Notes: generated by a model from the letters alone, not told the origin. A stretch of DNA of 64,000 nt from Termitomyces sp. T153 (GCA_018296165.2 JACKQL020000067.1:208016-272015), one strand, 5' to 3'; positions 12,019 through 24,540 are shown, counted from the first letter of the stretch. A program made the numbers and translations.

Positions 12019-13693
12019 TCAAGTTCTCTGATCCCTCAGCAGAGGCAGACTACTTTCAAGATCTTTCCTGGCCACTTCCTTAGGCATCTGTACGCTGAGA
12101 CTCTTATCGATAACTTCATCAGAGTCGTTTGACACTTGGAAAACGGGGTGATGCTCGGAGTCGCCAGGGAACAGTGGGATGTAAGTGGTAACGCCTGGGG
12201 TCATTCCAAGACGCTCCTGGAAGAATTGCCGCCGGAGTAATAGCATACCGGTAAGGTACGCCACAGGAAGCGCCTGAGGAAGAGGTATAAATAAATAGGC
12301 CTTCAATGCCCCGATTACTTACCACTACCCAGATTTTCCATAGCATATGGCACCAGTGTGCAATGTGAGAGTCACCTGTAAACATCTTCCATTCTCTCAT
12401 GCCACTGAGAACCTAAACATATATTGAGAAAAGACGGGCGTGAGGCGAACGAGAGATCGTACCTGGGCAAATGCGATTGCGATGATCGATATGCCTAGAA
12501 TGATATGGAAGATATTGGTAGGTGGGTGAAGACGCATGGTAGACGGTGCATTCTCTCTCCGGCGGTGGATATAACGTCCTAGGGCTATCTGAAGGTAGTA
12601 TAATGTCACAAGTAGAACACCTGTAATCTGTGAATCGTAAGCATAGGTATGTAAGACATCAAATACTGAGAGATTGCCTGATGCATGTCATCGAACAAGC
12701 GTCTTCCTTCCTGACTGAACACAGATATAAGGCCAACTATCCATCCCAAAGTGATGACAGGAAACGCTATGGAGAAGTTGATCGTCTTGTGGGCCCCAAA
12801 CCACTTCAAAGTAAATGTCCTTCCCCACCGTGCAGAAAGCACTCCGACAGGTAATAAGATCAGGAAACCAATGGATCCGAGAAGACCATGCATGATAATT
12901 ATTCTCTGGTGCTTATCGTGTTCCGAAGCTCCAGGTGTATGACCGGCCTCATTTTGATGTGGCGCAGGTTTAACTATTGGAACATGCTCGGGCATTGTTC
13001 CTCCGAGATTCAACATGAGAGAACCAGCTATATAATGCTGTGCAAGTTGTGAGTAGGAGGGCTTTTCAGGTTGAACTTTCCCATAGGCCCAAATGAGGTG
13101 TTCAGTCGGATTGCTCCAAGACATCACCGTTTTGTTTACGGGAATGGAGAATGCGAGGGTCTTTATGGCTTGAGGATGCCAGAGCTGTGAGATGTATTTC
13201 CTCAATACTGAGCATTACTGCCTGTGAAATTGGACTGACCGTGGAAACTCTCGGTTCAGCAACTTCTGCACGTCTTGGTGGATACTCTGCTGGTAGAGGC
13301 TCAAAGTGCCCAAAGGCCATCCTTTGAGACAATGTTGTCGACCCGTCTTCATTGGACCACATGATTACCATGTGAGTGTCCTGCATCCGCTGACCAAAAC
13401 CCCTTGGAAAAAAAACATAAGCACATCAGGGCTAGCTGTAATAGAAGTCATTGTTACAGAGCCAGCCATCCCAAAGGTTCCTTCAGAGCGGTCATTTCAT
13501 CTACCATGAAGTTAAGAACGATTAAAGCTCGAAGGATGTTGCACTACTTACAAGTCACTACATCATCGTGGACTGTTGCATTCACACAAAGATAGAATCC
13601 ACAATGGCCATCTCCCTGAAGGGCGCGCACTGGCGGAATTATTCTAAGCCAAGCGGACCCAACAAGGGCCAGAAGGTAGAAAGAGAGAAACAT
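12019..13693 (-). CDS. DOMON plus cytochrome b561 domain membrane protein
   Basis: Predicted secreted-facing redox membrane protein: an N-terminal signal peptide (MFLSFYLLALVGSAW), a DOMON/CDH-type haem domain (GHCGFYLCVNATVHDD, then GFGQRMQDTHMVIMW), a linker, and five membrane segments of the cytochrome b561/ferric reductase type. Candidate haem histidines are in IMHGLLGS, WFGAHKTINF, FDDMHQ and NIFHIILG. The family moves electrons across membranes, often for ferric reduction. Several short introns restore one frame; one inferred intron is only about 34 nt. The start at 13,693 is chosen because it gives the signal peptide directly before the DOMON fold. The C-terminal tail after the last helix is hydrophilic. 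Transcribed in tandem with, and downstream of, the NDK gene 263 bp away. Confidence 0.85.
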
Positions 13694-13956
13694 TTCAGGC
13701 TGTGCCAGACTGGAGAGAAGACCTTAGATACACCAGACACTTTTACTATTATATAGGCAGCTGCCATTAGCTGCCATCTCGACTCCCAGGGAACGTGCGA
13801 AACATAGTGATTTGGTCCAACGAGAGTTGAGGAAATACAACCAATGCGTGAGAGCAACGAACTTTCGTGGGATAGCGAAGCTTCGGAAAACGCGTCGCGT
13901 TCCGATTCGCGACATGTGCAGGCCTAATTTACACGTGACTTAATAATTTTCTACCT

Positions 13957-14635
13957 CTACTCGTAAATCCAGGACTCGAGAGCGCTGTTGTACTGAGTGA
14001 GACCTTCAGGGAACCACCTGCATAAGATATCAATAAGGAACAAGATCATCTGGGCGATTGCTAGAAACTGACAGCTTGATCTCCTTCTCAGCGCTCTCAA
14101 CAGAGTCAGAGCCGTGGATGATGTTACGACCGACAGCGAGGGCAAAGTCACCACGGATGGAGCCTATGGATGCGGTGTACGTGATCAGACAAGCTTCCCT
14201 GATGATGGCACAAAGACGCACCAATGGGTGACTGGAGGGGGTTGGTAGCACCCAGCATGACACGGCCGGTCTTAACAGCATCAAGACCTTCCCAGACACA
14301 TGCGACGACGGGTCCAGAGGCCATATATTTAACCAAGCCAGGGAAGAAAGGCTTTTCCTTGAGGTCAGCATAGTCTGAGGAGAAATATGAATAACATTCG
14401 ACAAAGACAGATAAGATAAGATTTACGTTTCTCGAGGTGCTCTTCAGTGGCCTGGACGAGCTTGAGGGCAACAAGCTTGAAGCCACGCTCCTCGAACCTC
14501 TGGATGATCTTTCCAACGAGCCCACGTTGGACACCGTCGGGCTAGTGACAGAGAGCGTCCTCAGCGACGGCTGCACGACGAAGAACAGGGAAAACAGACC
14601 TTGATCATGATGTAGGTGCGTTCTAGGTTAGACAT
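13957..14635 (-). CDS. NDK1: Nucleoside diphosphate kinase
   Basis: Transfers the gamma phosphate between nucleoside triphosphates and diphosphates through a phosphohistidine, keeping NTP pools balanced. Five exons give a complete protein of about 153 residues, the normal length: [60 protein letters not shown] (the active histidine), and WIYE at the end. Exon 1 is 14,600-14,635. All introns are GT-AG and 50-58 nt. It shares a 185 bp divergent promoter with QCR7 on the other strand. No defects seen. Confidence 0.95.
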
Positions 14636-14820
14636 GGCTGAGGATGGAGGAGGATGGGTCGTAGAAACTGGGAAGCACTGAAGGAATTTATATAGGCGTC
14701 GATTATCAAAATCGTCGATCAGCTATGTCTGCCACGATTTGCAAATACACGCACACATAACTCCGGAAACATCCGCTCCGGCGACGAGCACAAGTCCTCC
14801 ACACCGCCGCTCACTCCAAA
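14636..14820. promoter_or_regulatory. Divergent promoter between NDK and QCR7
   Basis: Only 185 bp separate the two start codons, so both promoters must overlap here. No obvious TATA box was seen; a CG-rich stretch (ATCCGCTCCGGCGACGAG) lies 35-55 bp upstream of the QCR7 ATG. Confidence 0.6.
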
Positions 14821-15355
14821 ATGCTCTTTGGTCCCCTTAGCCTTTCCTTGGCGCCCTACGTCAAGTCTTCCAAGACTCTTACTAGGTGGCTCAAGCCTGT
14901 AGCAAACTGGTATGCCGACGCTTGTGGATACAGGAAATACGGCTTCAAATACGATGATCTCCGTGCGTCCATCAAACTTCGCGTTTTCTCATCCAATGAC
15001 CCCTTGTATAGTGATGGAGGAGCGTGATGATGTTCAACGGGTACGAAAACCCACATGACGTGCAAGCAATGATTTATTTATTCCTGCAACAGGCTCTTAC
15101 TCGTTTGACTGTCCGTGAAAAGTACGACCGTGCCTACCGCCTGAAGCGCGCCTCTCAGGCCAGCGTCCTCCATGCGCCTCTTCCTAAAGATCAATGGACC
15201 CCAGCGTCAGAGGTACGTGTCGCCCTGTTCCATCGACTTTTTATGAAACCTTTCAATGCCAGGACATTCCCTATCTCAAACCTCACGTCCTCAACGTCGT
15301 CAAGGAAGATTCTGAGAGGAGGTACTGGGACACCCTTGATGTTAAGAGGAATTAG
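14821..15355 (+). CDS. QCR7: Cytochrome bc1 complex subunit 7 (14 kDa, ubiquinol-binding)
   Basis: Matrix-side subunit of respiratory complex III in the inner mitochondrial membrane. Exons 14,821-14,962, 15,012-15,040, 15,093-15,212 and 15,263-15,355 join to 127 codons plus stop, the same length as the yeast protein. Conserved text includes WYADACGYRKYGFKYDDL, EKYDRAYRLKRASQASV, LPKDQWTP and DIPYLKPHVLNVVKED. The second exon is only 29 nt. All introns are GT-AG. Frame is intact throughout. Confidence 0.93.
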
Positions 15356-15665
15356 AATGCTCGAGTTCATGCTCCTAGACCAACTTTAATTGATGACAAA
15401 CTACTAAAAACACTGCAAATCAAGTGTTTTGGAGAAGCGTGCATGGTTCCGTGTATATCCCTTCTATTCTGCGGTCGTTCGCATCGAATGTTACGCTCTA
15501 CTAGCGTCTCGTAACCAAAATCAGCATGATATGTTGTCTCTCAAGAGCATCCCAACCTTCCTCTAACAAATGCACTTAGTTCACATTGGTATCGATTGAA
15601 ATGCGTAGATGGAGTCTAAGCTACTTGAAGTTACTTGAGTTTCCTTTCCTCTATCGACAGAAAAT
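15356..15665. other. Convergent 3' region between QCR7 and transketolase
   Basis: 310 bp between the two stop codons; nothing beyond 3' untranslated sequence is expected or seen. Confidence 0.5.
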
Positions 15666-18416
15666 CTACAGATGAATAGCTTTGCGAAGAGGTGATGCGA
15701 GAGGTCCTTTGCCCTTGTAGAACTCAACGACCTTCTTGCCAACGGTGGCAATGTTCGAACCAGTGATACCGAACTTCTCATACACCTTTAGATATGGTCC
15801 AGACGCACCCCATGCGGGTAGACCGAACTGTTCGTGGCTGTACTTCGCCCATCCAGCAGTCTAGAATAAAGATAACTCAATACCATTCAGGGTGTCTAGC
15901 AGAAATTATGCATACCGAAGCAGCCTCAAGCGAGAGGATAGGAGCACCGTCCCTGAAGACGCTCAGCTTGTACTCTTCATCCTGTTGATCGAAAGTCAAC
16001 CAAGACGGCAGAGAGATAATTCGAGTCTTGATGCCCTCAGCGTTGAGTTTACCAGCCGCTTCTAGGGCAATGGAAACCTCAGAGCCGGTAGAGACAAGGG
16101 TGAGATCCTCATTGACCTCTTCATGCAGAACGTATCCACCACGGAGAGCGGCCTGTATAGAGGAGCCTTCGAGATTGGGCAAATTCTGGCGGGAAAGAGA
16201 AAGAACGGAAGGAGTGCGCTTCGAATTTACAGCGACGTAGTAGGCAGCGGAGGTCTCGTTGCCATCAGCCGGACGCCAAAAGTTAAGATTCGGTGTGGCG
16301 CGGAGACCAATGAAGGTCTCGACAGGTTGGTGAGTAGGACCGTCCTCGCCAAGACCAATAGAATCGTGTGTGGCTAGGTATCAGATTTATCAATTATGTG
16401 GAGGTGGCGTAACATAGCTTTTACTCACCGACCCAGATGACCTGGTGGCCGCTGAGAGCCGACAGCCTCACAGCACCGGAGGCATATGAAACAAAGTTCT
16501 AATGGTAAAAGTAGAAAATGAATCAAGGTGTAACATATGGATAGATGCTAGTTACCAGGAAGGTGGCAACGAAGGGAATAAGACCACCGTAGGCGTGGAG
16601 ACCATTAGCGATGGCACCCATGGCGTGCTCACGGACACCGTAGCGGATATATGTACCAGCATAAGTACCGAAACCAGTGCTCGGGGGCTGGAAGTCGACA
16701 CTTCCCTTGACCTTGGTCAAATTACTACCTGTAAGATCAGCAGAACCACCCAAGAGTTCAGGTAGAGCAGGGGTGATTGCGGTGAGGACGATCTCAGAGA
16801 GCTTACGAGACGCCACAGCAGGATCCGAAGGTTTGTATACGGGAAGATTATTTTCCCATCCGGCGGGGAGTTCGCCAGCGATACGGCGAGTGAGTTCAGC
16901 ATGCTCAGCAGGATATTTCTGGCCGTATGTCGTAAGATCAGCATTCCACTTGGCCTCGAGCTCCGCGCCACGCTTGCCAAATTCAGCAGCGTAGAAGTCG
17001 TAAGTTGCTTGAGGAACTTGAAAGGTTTGATCGGGGGCAAAGTTGAACTTAGTCTTAAGGGCAGCAACATCATCGGCCTTGAGCGCTACAGAGACGAAGA
17101 TTAGGTGAGCCTAGGCATGAACAAGAATGGTACGAACGAGCTCCATGGACTCCATGAGTGCCTTGCTGCTTAGATCCGTAACCGATGGTGGTCCTTAGAC
17201 GGATAATCGTGGGCTTGGTAATTTCCTTGCGGGCCTCGGCGATGGCATCGTGGATGGCAGCAAGATCACTGCACATTCATTTAGCTTCTATCGATACCAG
17301 CCTTTCAAATGATAACTCAACTTGTCACCATCATCAACATGGAGCACCTGCCATCCATAAGAGAGGAATCGCTGCTCGACGTTCTCAGTGAACGCAACAG
17401 CAGTATCACCATCAATAGAGATGTCTACGTGGCGACTGATCAAAAATAGTCATTGCAATGATCCGTCGTCTGCCTTACGATTATCGTCATAAATCTGAGC
17501 AGGAATAAATTACCAACGCGTCCGCAACTCACAAATCAAGCGGACGTACCACAACGAGATTGCCAAGCTGAAGATGACCAGCAAGACTGGCAGCCTCACT
17601 AGCAACACCCTCCATGAGACAGCCATCACCAGTAAACACTATACCAAAAAACTTGAGTTTTCAGTTCTTTAGCGAGTACAAGATATCTGACCATAGGTGA
17701 AATTGTTGACGAGGTTGAAATCTTTGCGGTTGTACACGGCGGCAAGATGTGCCTGGGCGATGGCGAGACCGACACCGTTCGCGAAGCCTTGTCCCAAAGG
17801 TCCGGTGGTAACTTCAATGCCTGTCCACGGTGTCAATGAATCGCGTTAGTGATGGATACATATTCTCTTTACCGTCAGTATGGCCGGCCTCGGGGTGGCC
17901 TGGGGTCTTGGATCCAAGTTGCCTAAATGCTTTAAGATCGTCGAGGGAGAGCTTGTAACCAAGAAGATGCAGGAGGACATATTGAAGAGCGCAGCTACAC
18001 CAGTGGCGTCATCGTCCATGATTTCACGGTGAAATGAATTTTGACTCACGCATGACTGTGAAATGTGGGTAAGTTCATAATAGAAAACAAAGAACACGAC
18101 TCACCCGTTGGAAAGAACGAATCGATCGCGGTTGAACCACTTAGAGTTTTTGGGATTGGCATTCAAGAAGCTGATACATATGAGCTTGCGGCAGAGATCG
18201 TCACGAGAAATATACACACCGCGAGAACAGGACATGTGCAACGGGGGCCATGCCCAGGGGCGCGCCTAAAGGTCAGATTACCAAAAATTGACTGACGACA
18301 CGCGAGATCGACATACCAGGATGACCAGAGTTAGCCTTGCCAACAACATCGACCGCAAGAGTACGAATGGTAGCAATAGCTAGGTCGTCAGCTGGGTTTA
18401 GGGTAAAAGATGACAT
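15666..18416 (-). CDS. TKL1: Transketolase
   Basis: Thiamine diphosphate enzyme of the pentose phosphate pathway that moves two-carbon units between sugar phosphates; cytosolic. At least nine exons join in frame from [20 protein letters not shown] to [12 protein letters not shown]. Visible landmarks: [28 protein letters not shown] (ThDP/metal binding), [41 protein letters not shown], the [15 protein letters not shown] loop and a C-terminal domain with [12 protein letters not shown]. Introns are short GT-AG. No frame break was found. It is divergent from CMC2 over 136 bp. Confidence 0.93.
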
Positions 18417-18552
18417 GATGGCCGGAGGTAGAGATGCGTAAAAGGCTGAGGAGGAAATTATTTATCTAATCTGGCCTAATCTGGGCTGCACGAAGATCGC
18501 AACTCCGGCCGTCAGGACTCGTGAGTCACCAGACCCGCGTCAAGTCATTTCT
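18417..18552. promoter_or_regulatory. Divergent promoter between transketolase and CMC2
   Basis: 136 bp between the two start codons. It contains a repeated CTAATCTGG(C/G)C word (18,465-18,485). No TATA box is obvious. Confidence 0.6.
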
Positions 18553-18881
18553 ATGCATCCGCAACTCTCGGACAAGAAGATTGGTGCGCCTCTCCACTCC
18601 GTGTCTCAACCCGAAATTTATCGTGCAGTCTGCAAGGAATTCATACAGGCTCTTGAGGAATGCCACGCCAGTGGATGGGCCAGATTGACTGGGGGTTGCA
18701 ACCAGCTCAAACATGATTTGAACTCATGTTTACGAGCCGAGGTATAGCTACTTTTCCATAACTATACCAAGCTAGCTTATCTCTTCATCAGCGTCTAGCG
18801 CGGTCCTCTCGAAACAGGGAGGAGGCAAAGGAACGTCGTTCCAAAATTGAACAAGCATGGAAAGAATTCAACTCACCATGA
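18553..18881 (+). CDS. CMC2: COX assembly mitochondrial protein 2 (twin CX9C)
   Basis: Small intermembrane-space protein of the twin CX9C family needed for cytochrome c oxidase assembly. Exons 18,553-18,583, 18,629-18,741 and 18,792-18,881 give 77 residues. It starts MHPQLSDKKI, has CKEFIQALEEC and CNQLKHDLNSC (both Cys-nine-Cys), then RLARSSRNREEAKERRSKIEQAWKEF. All borders are GT-AG and the frame is intact. Confidence 0.9.
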
Positions 18882-19100
18882 CAGTCGGGTATCCACATTA
18901 TACTGTTGCATGGCAGTCCATGTAACCTCATGAATAATTGCACCTTGCATGTTTAGCTTACCCGTATCCTTATTAGCGGCTACCCCGACTCAATTCCTCT
19001 GAGTAACTATTCTCAACATGTCTCGTGATGCCATATTTATTCTTACAAACCGACTACCACCATCTCTCATCTGCGTCGATATCATACATCCCGAACTCTG
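18882..19100. other. Convergent 3' region between CMC2 and the alpha-xylosidase
   Basis: 219 bp between stop codons; only 3' untranslated sequence is expected. Confidence 0.5.
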
Positions 19101-22100
19101 TCAACCGAGACGGATCATTACTTCTCTTGCCCTTTTCTCTACCTCCACTCTGACGCCAGTTCCGGTCTTGAGAGCCCCACCCACTACATTCTTAGCTGTG
19201 ATTCCGTTGCCGAATATACTGAGTGTGGCTACCTCAGTCTGCTCGCCCGAGATTGTCACCTTGATTTCTCCAGAGGTTTTCTCAGCGCGAACAACCCCGA
19301 CAATCTCCGAACCCTTGCCACGCGGGATGTTGACTTCATACGATACTCCTTCGGCCAACTCATAGAGTTGAACTTCGAGCCCTTGGCTGTAGTCATAATC
19401 GGGGCGGCCTGTTCCCTGTGGGCCCAGACACAAAACTGTTTCAGGTCGAACCCAAACAGGTAACTCATCAAGGGACACGATTTCCTTAACCCATACTGGG
19501 CCTTGGACCGTGCGTTCTGTATGGAATAACGATGTCCATCGTCCTGCGGGAATGTAGTATTCTACCTCTTCTCCTTGCGACACAAACACGGGTGCAACAA
19601 GAAGGCTAGGACCTATTTAGGCGTTAGTCTCGAATACATACATCCTAATCAAGACTCACCAAACATATACTGTCTGTCAAGATAATGGGTGGTCCTATCA
19701 TCAAGGAACTCCAGGAACATTGCCCGTTGGAGAGGATGTCCTTTAGCATTTGCTGTGATGGACTGCGTTATTTTAGCGAGATTATTTTGAAGAAGTTCTA
19801 CCATTCTTACCAGGTCATACAAGTAGGGCATCAGACGATGTTTTGCCTCCACAAATTTGGACATGCTCTTTGCAGCATCCTCGCCGTAATTCCAGGGAAC
19901 CCGGTAAGAGGAGGATCCATGCAACCTTGAATGAGATGAGAACAGGCCGAATGCCACCCATCGCTGGTAGATTTCAGGCGGAGGATGTCCCTTTTGTGCG
20001 CGACGATTCATAAGCACTACTTCGGGGTAGTATCATTGCCTGTGTACGCACCTCGAAACCGCCAATGTCATGCGATGCATAACCGAAGCCTGACAAAGTA
20101 AGGGAAATGGCACCACGCAACGCTTCCGCCATTGCTTCCCATGTTGACTCACAGTCTCCTCCCCAGTGGACTGGAAACCTATCATTTTGTCAGCCATTTT
20201 CCCAGAACACGAGGGTCGAAATTCTAACCTTTGTCCACCGGTCGCCGAGGAGCGGGCGAATAGAACAGCTTCTCCCTCTCCGAACCGCTTTTGAAGCAGA
20301 TCAAATACCATTTCATTGTATGTTACCGCATAGGTATTGTGCATACGCATTGGATCCGATCCATCATGGAAGACAACATTTGCGTGAGGGATGCGCTCAC
20401 CAAAATCGGTCTGGGCAGCTACCAGATGAGAAATCCCGCATGCGATATGTACGTCCTTCCCACCTTGAATGCATCGATGCCCAAGTCAAGCAGAGCTGAC
20501 AACTTATTAATATACCACTTGCGGGCGGCGGGGTTAGTGACGTCCACAACGGCCAACCCTAGGTTTGAGAGAACGAATCAATGTAATTCGGGTCCGATTG
20601 CGCATGCCGCGCACCTGGTTGCCAGAGGTCCCACCTGCTCGAAATCAGATATCAATTACTCGGGCTGGAAAATACTTACTGCCAGGGAGTTCCATCCGTC
20701 CTTTTGATAAAAAAGCCACCCTTTACACCCTCTTGGAAAATTGGAGACAACTGGGAGATATAAGGGTTGACTAGAGGAGAGCCCGTTATCGAAGTAAACT
20801 TCGAAAAAAATGGGAAAAAATACATACTCCAGGCACAAATCTTCACCCCATACTTCTCTTTGATCTCCGCGAGATACCTCTTGGGATTAGGAAAGTTATC
20901 GGGATCGAAAGTGAACGAACACCTGTATTGTGGATGGGTAAGTCTTCGGTGATGTGAATACAAGATTGCTAACCATTCATATTGTTTCATCCAGAAGCAA
21001 TCCAAGTGGAAGACGCGGACTGGACAGTTTCTTTCTTGCATCCCTTGCAGGAAGCCAGATACTGTGTCGCTCGAATAAGAGGTCAAGAAAGACGTTGAGA
21101 GCCACAATCCATAGGTCCAGCTCGGCAGAAGGCTACATTCACACGTCTTGAGCTCAAACTCGAAATCGCAAGAAGTATAGTACTTACGCAGGACGACCAG
21201 TCATCCGGGTGTATCTCTCCAGAATCTAACAAGGGTAGAGTGTCGAATTTCGCCTGCTTCTGAAACAAGAGCAGCCGGACGTACCTCAAGAGGTGACTCT
21301 CCATAGATGAGGAAGTACTCTAGACTACTGCTTGCCACCGAGACTCCGACTCGGCTGACCTTCTCGGAGCCAACTTCCACCTCGACTTCGCCAGGATGGT
21401 TGATGAAAACACCGTAATTACGGTTGGTGATGTAGAATGGGATACATTTGTATGCCTGATCACTGGACGTTCCGCCATCCTGATTCCAAATCTTGACGGT
21501 TTGGCCTGATGCACAAGTCACATTACGCGCAGGATTAAACAAGGCCGGTTACTCACCATTTTTAATTAGTGCCGTGAATTGTTCACCGAAGCCATAGATG
21601 AGCTCTCCGGGGGATATATTCAGTTCGGAGTTGATGTATCGAACGACTGGAGGCAGTGGTGCTGGGTTGGGGTTCGAAGCGGGATCATTGGTGAGGCACG
21701 AAGTGTTTGAAGCTGATCCCAAGGTCCATTTTGAAGGTACATCGAACAAACCCTGGTGCTTCTCCCCAGCGAATGTAAGAGTGCGTTTCGGTGACTTGAA
21801 TGTGATTGTGTAAGGATTGTCAGTAATCTCTGCCGTCAATCCACCAGTGGAAAGAGACAGCTTGGATTCATCCCTTTTGATCGAAACATCGGGGATGGGT
21901 TTGGCATTTGGGAAAAGAGGAATGTTTGGGGATGGCTCGACGTGAGAGAAATGATCGATCTTGACTCCGACGACGCCTTGCGTAGGAGAATAAACTCGGA
22001 CGCTCAAAACCGGCCCTGCTGATACGTTAGCCACCGGTCGAATGAGTGCTTGTCGCAAGGACTGACCTCCAAGGGTGTCTCCGCGATGTCTGATGGGCCG

Positions 22101-22214
22101 GGTCGAGACTTGGAGGTTGTATCCGGTCTCATCACTTGTTGCTTGGACTACTCGAAGCCCGTAGTAAGGCTTGACGCTGTTTTTCAGAAGCCAGAAGCCG
22201 TCGGTGAACTTCAT
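19101..22214 (-). CDS. Alpha-xylosidase, glycoside hydrolase family 31
   Basis: Hydrolyses terminal alpha-xylosides, for example from xyloglucan oligosaccharides. The start at 22,214 ([10 protein letters not shown]) is chosen because the family begins there; an upstream in-frame extension to 22,487 is less protein-like. N-terminal beta domain, then the GH31 barrel: [36 protein letters not shown], the nucleophile Asp in KTDFGERIP (codon 20,405-20,407, right after an intron), [19 protein letters not shown], and the acid/base Asp in SHDIGGFE (20,067-20,069). The C-terminal beta domain ends in [13 protein letters not shown]. At least ten introns, all consistent with a single frame. No signal peptide is seen, so it is probably intracellular. 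Confidence 0.92.
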
Positions 22215-22745
22215 TGGGTCTTTCGAGACAGATAGATTCCGGGATGATGATCTTATATTATCAGCAACGATCGACGGTCCGTGACGCCCGTAGCATACCT
22301 GACACTTACAGGGCTCGAGGTATGGGATGTAGTGCGCCTCGGCTGTTTGGCGGACCGCGCCGGTAATGTTATTGTATCCAAAGTTATCCCGGTTAGAAGT
22401 CTCGGGCTTTATGCGGTGCATTATCTCTGCATTGTCCAACTTTGATGTTTCAAATTTATTATGATCATTGCTTGCTCGCAAGATCACGGACCTGCCTTTG
22501 GATTCATTGACACTATACTGGATTGTGTGTTGAAATAAGTCGAGTCAGCAATGGGAATACTGGTAATATTAGTTCAGTAAAAATGTTTTGGATGGAAGTC
22601 AGAAACTTTAAGCTGTAGGTTTTATATCATAGGTAGTTGATCCTAATCTGGGGTTAGGCTCAAGCCGTCCCATTCTTGAATTCCTGGAGCAAGAAGTAAC
22701 AAGATCCGAGAAGATCATATGAGAGTTCTTCCTTTCGTCTAGATT
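22215..22745. promoter_or_regulatory. Upstream region of the alpha-xylosidase
   Basis: Holds the promoter and leader of the minus-strand xylosidase and the 3' end of the next gene. The frame upstream of the chosen ATG stays open for 91 codons, so a longer N-terminus is possible. Confidence 0.4.
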
Positions 22746-23613
22746 TCAACCGTCGGATTTATTCCACTTGGCAAGTTGTGCATCCAATTTATCGTGCCAA
22801 ATTCCCTTCAGGCCCTTGAGTCTTTCAGAGCTCTTCTTGTCATTGATTTTATGTCAAGGAACCAGTTTTCAAGGACACCCTCGTCGTCGGAGAGACCTTT
22901 CCCATCCGTATAGAGATAAACGAGCCTATCAGCACGGTCCACATTATTTTCCAGCCGAGGGAGACGTAGTCCACGAGCAATTGTGTCCTTGGTAGCGTCC
23001 AGATCTCCCAACCGCTGATAAGCCGAAGCCTGTCGAATATACTATACCTGAAAGAACATGGCCCATACGCCAACAGAAACAAATTGACAAAAGTCGACTT
23101 ACGCTTTAGGATAAAGGGCATCAAATTCCGCAGACTTTCCGTCCTCGATTGCCTGCCTTGAGGGTTGATACCCACCATATATGCAGCAGCGCGATGACGA
23201 TGACAAAAGGCCAGCTGGGTCTTTGCGTTGGCCTCATCATAATCCCCAGGATTCATACTCAGTACATCAATGAGCACATCAATCGCGCCCTTGTTGGCTT
23301 TCAAAGCTCCCGCCCCTGCCTTGCGCACAAAAGCACTGTTCCCAGTAGTAGACTTGAGATCATCAGCAACAGCAAAACATTTCCGTATCCCATCTTCATC
23401 GAGCTGGTAGATGTAGACTAGTTGTGTTACCAAGCGCCACAGCGAATCCAAGCCTTTACGTGTTGCTGGAATTTGATCGAAAACATCGAGCATCAAGGAA
23501 ACTCAGGCCCGACGAAGGGCTCTAAGACAAATCATCAACTTCAGCTCTTCAGCCTTCGAAACCATCAAAGTACCCAGCGACCGTTCGAATTCTTGATAGA
23601 CCCTGACACCCAT
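22746..23613 (-). pseudogene. Unrecognised helical (TPR-like) protein, two apparent frame breaks
   Basis: Minus-strand gene from about MGVRVYQEFERSLGTLMVSK to ...LDAQLAKWNKSDG. The middle part is well behaved: VTQLVYIYQLDEDGIRKCFAVADDL, KAGAGALKANKGAIDVLIDVL, HRHRAAAYM, AIEDGKSAEFDALYPKA, then after an intron a TPR-like stretch (IRQASAYQRLGDLDATKDTIARGL). The alanine/tyrosine pattern is that of helical repeats. To follow the protein one must add a single base near 23,155-23,161 and another in the A run at 22,847-22,850 (minus strand); both are short homopolymers. Joining the first exon to the rest also needs an intron or a correction near 23,505. Function unknown. Confidence 0.55.
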
Positions 23614-24540
23614 GCATCGATCTAAACCTCTCCCAATCATCACAGCAATAAATCATATGCTAGCATGCGCCGGGCTTGGAGCGAGCCTTATCATCATGTA
23701 TCGGCCGTCCGGCCCTATCAACAACCCCCATACATATGCTAAGCCGCAGAACCCCAAAACGACTCATGACGAATCGTCCTAGCCAGCCAGCCGGAAGCAT
23801 ACCATACTCAAACCTGCTCAAATCATTCCCGTTCTTATCACCATCGTCGCCGAGATTGGCAAGTCTACCTCGTGGCCTGCATCAGCGTGTGCAACTCGTC
23901 TGAGTTTTCGGACATATATCATAGGTAGGTAGGTAGGTATGTTAGAAATCAGACTGTATTGATGCTAAGAACAATATTAGATTATCCCTCAGCCCGATAT
24001 AATTGACTGGATTGTTTGACTGTACCTAAGAACAAGATTAGATTATCCTACGGTCCAGTCAGTTTATATGTATTGTTAGGATCCAGGGCCATGGTGGCCA
24101 TGACACCGTAAGCGCACGACACAAAGGGGCGGCCCTCGCACCATATCACAATGGTCACAGTGGCACGGACAAAGCAGACATCGAACTTATATATACGCTA
24201 CGATACGGACAACACCCTCAGTCATTGTTACACAGACTGAGGGTGAGTTTAAATTATACAGATACGATTATGACAAGTGTACTGACTGTACCTCAGATTA
24301 GATACTTACTAGTATCTGTGATATCTAGGTACAGAATCCAGTCATTGTTACACAGACTGAGGATTAGATACTTACTAGTATCTGTGATATCTAGGTCCCA
24401 CAGGTTCAGTTTCCAACAGGTTATGGGAATTTGCTGCTCTATGCATTTGGACTGAATTGACGAGACTGTATTCTTGCTTTTGGCAGGACTGTTTATCTGG
24501 AAATCCCGGACATCACTTCTTAATCCGTGTGTGACTCGGG
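23614..24540. repeat. Intergenic region with short direct repeats
   Basis: Contains a (AGGT)n run at 23,922-23,937, a pair of AGAACAA(T/G)ATTAGATTATCC words (about 23,969 and 24,029), a pair of TCATTGTTACACAGACTGAGG words (about 24,222 and 24,342) and two copies (about 24,297 and 24,364) of a 33 bp unit whose core AGATAC-6nt-GTATCT can form a hairpin. TATATATA occurs near 24,189. No protein-coding gene is seen. CG is normal to 24,537 and then stops abruptly. Confidence 0.6.

Noticed and set aside
22215..22487. Longer N-terminus for the alpha-xylosidase
   Set aside because: The extra 91 residues have no family counterpart, while [10 protein letters not shown] is the family's usual start.
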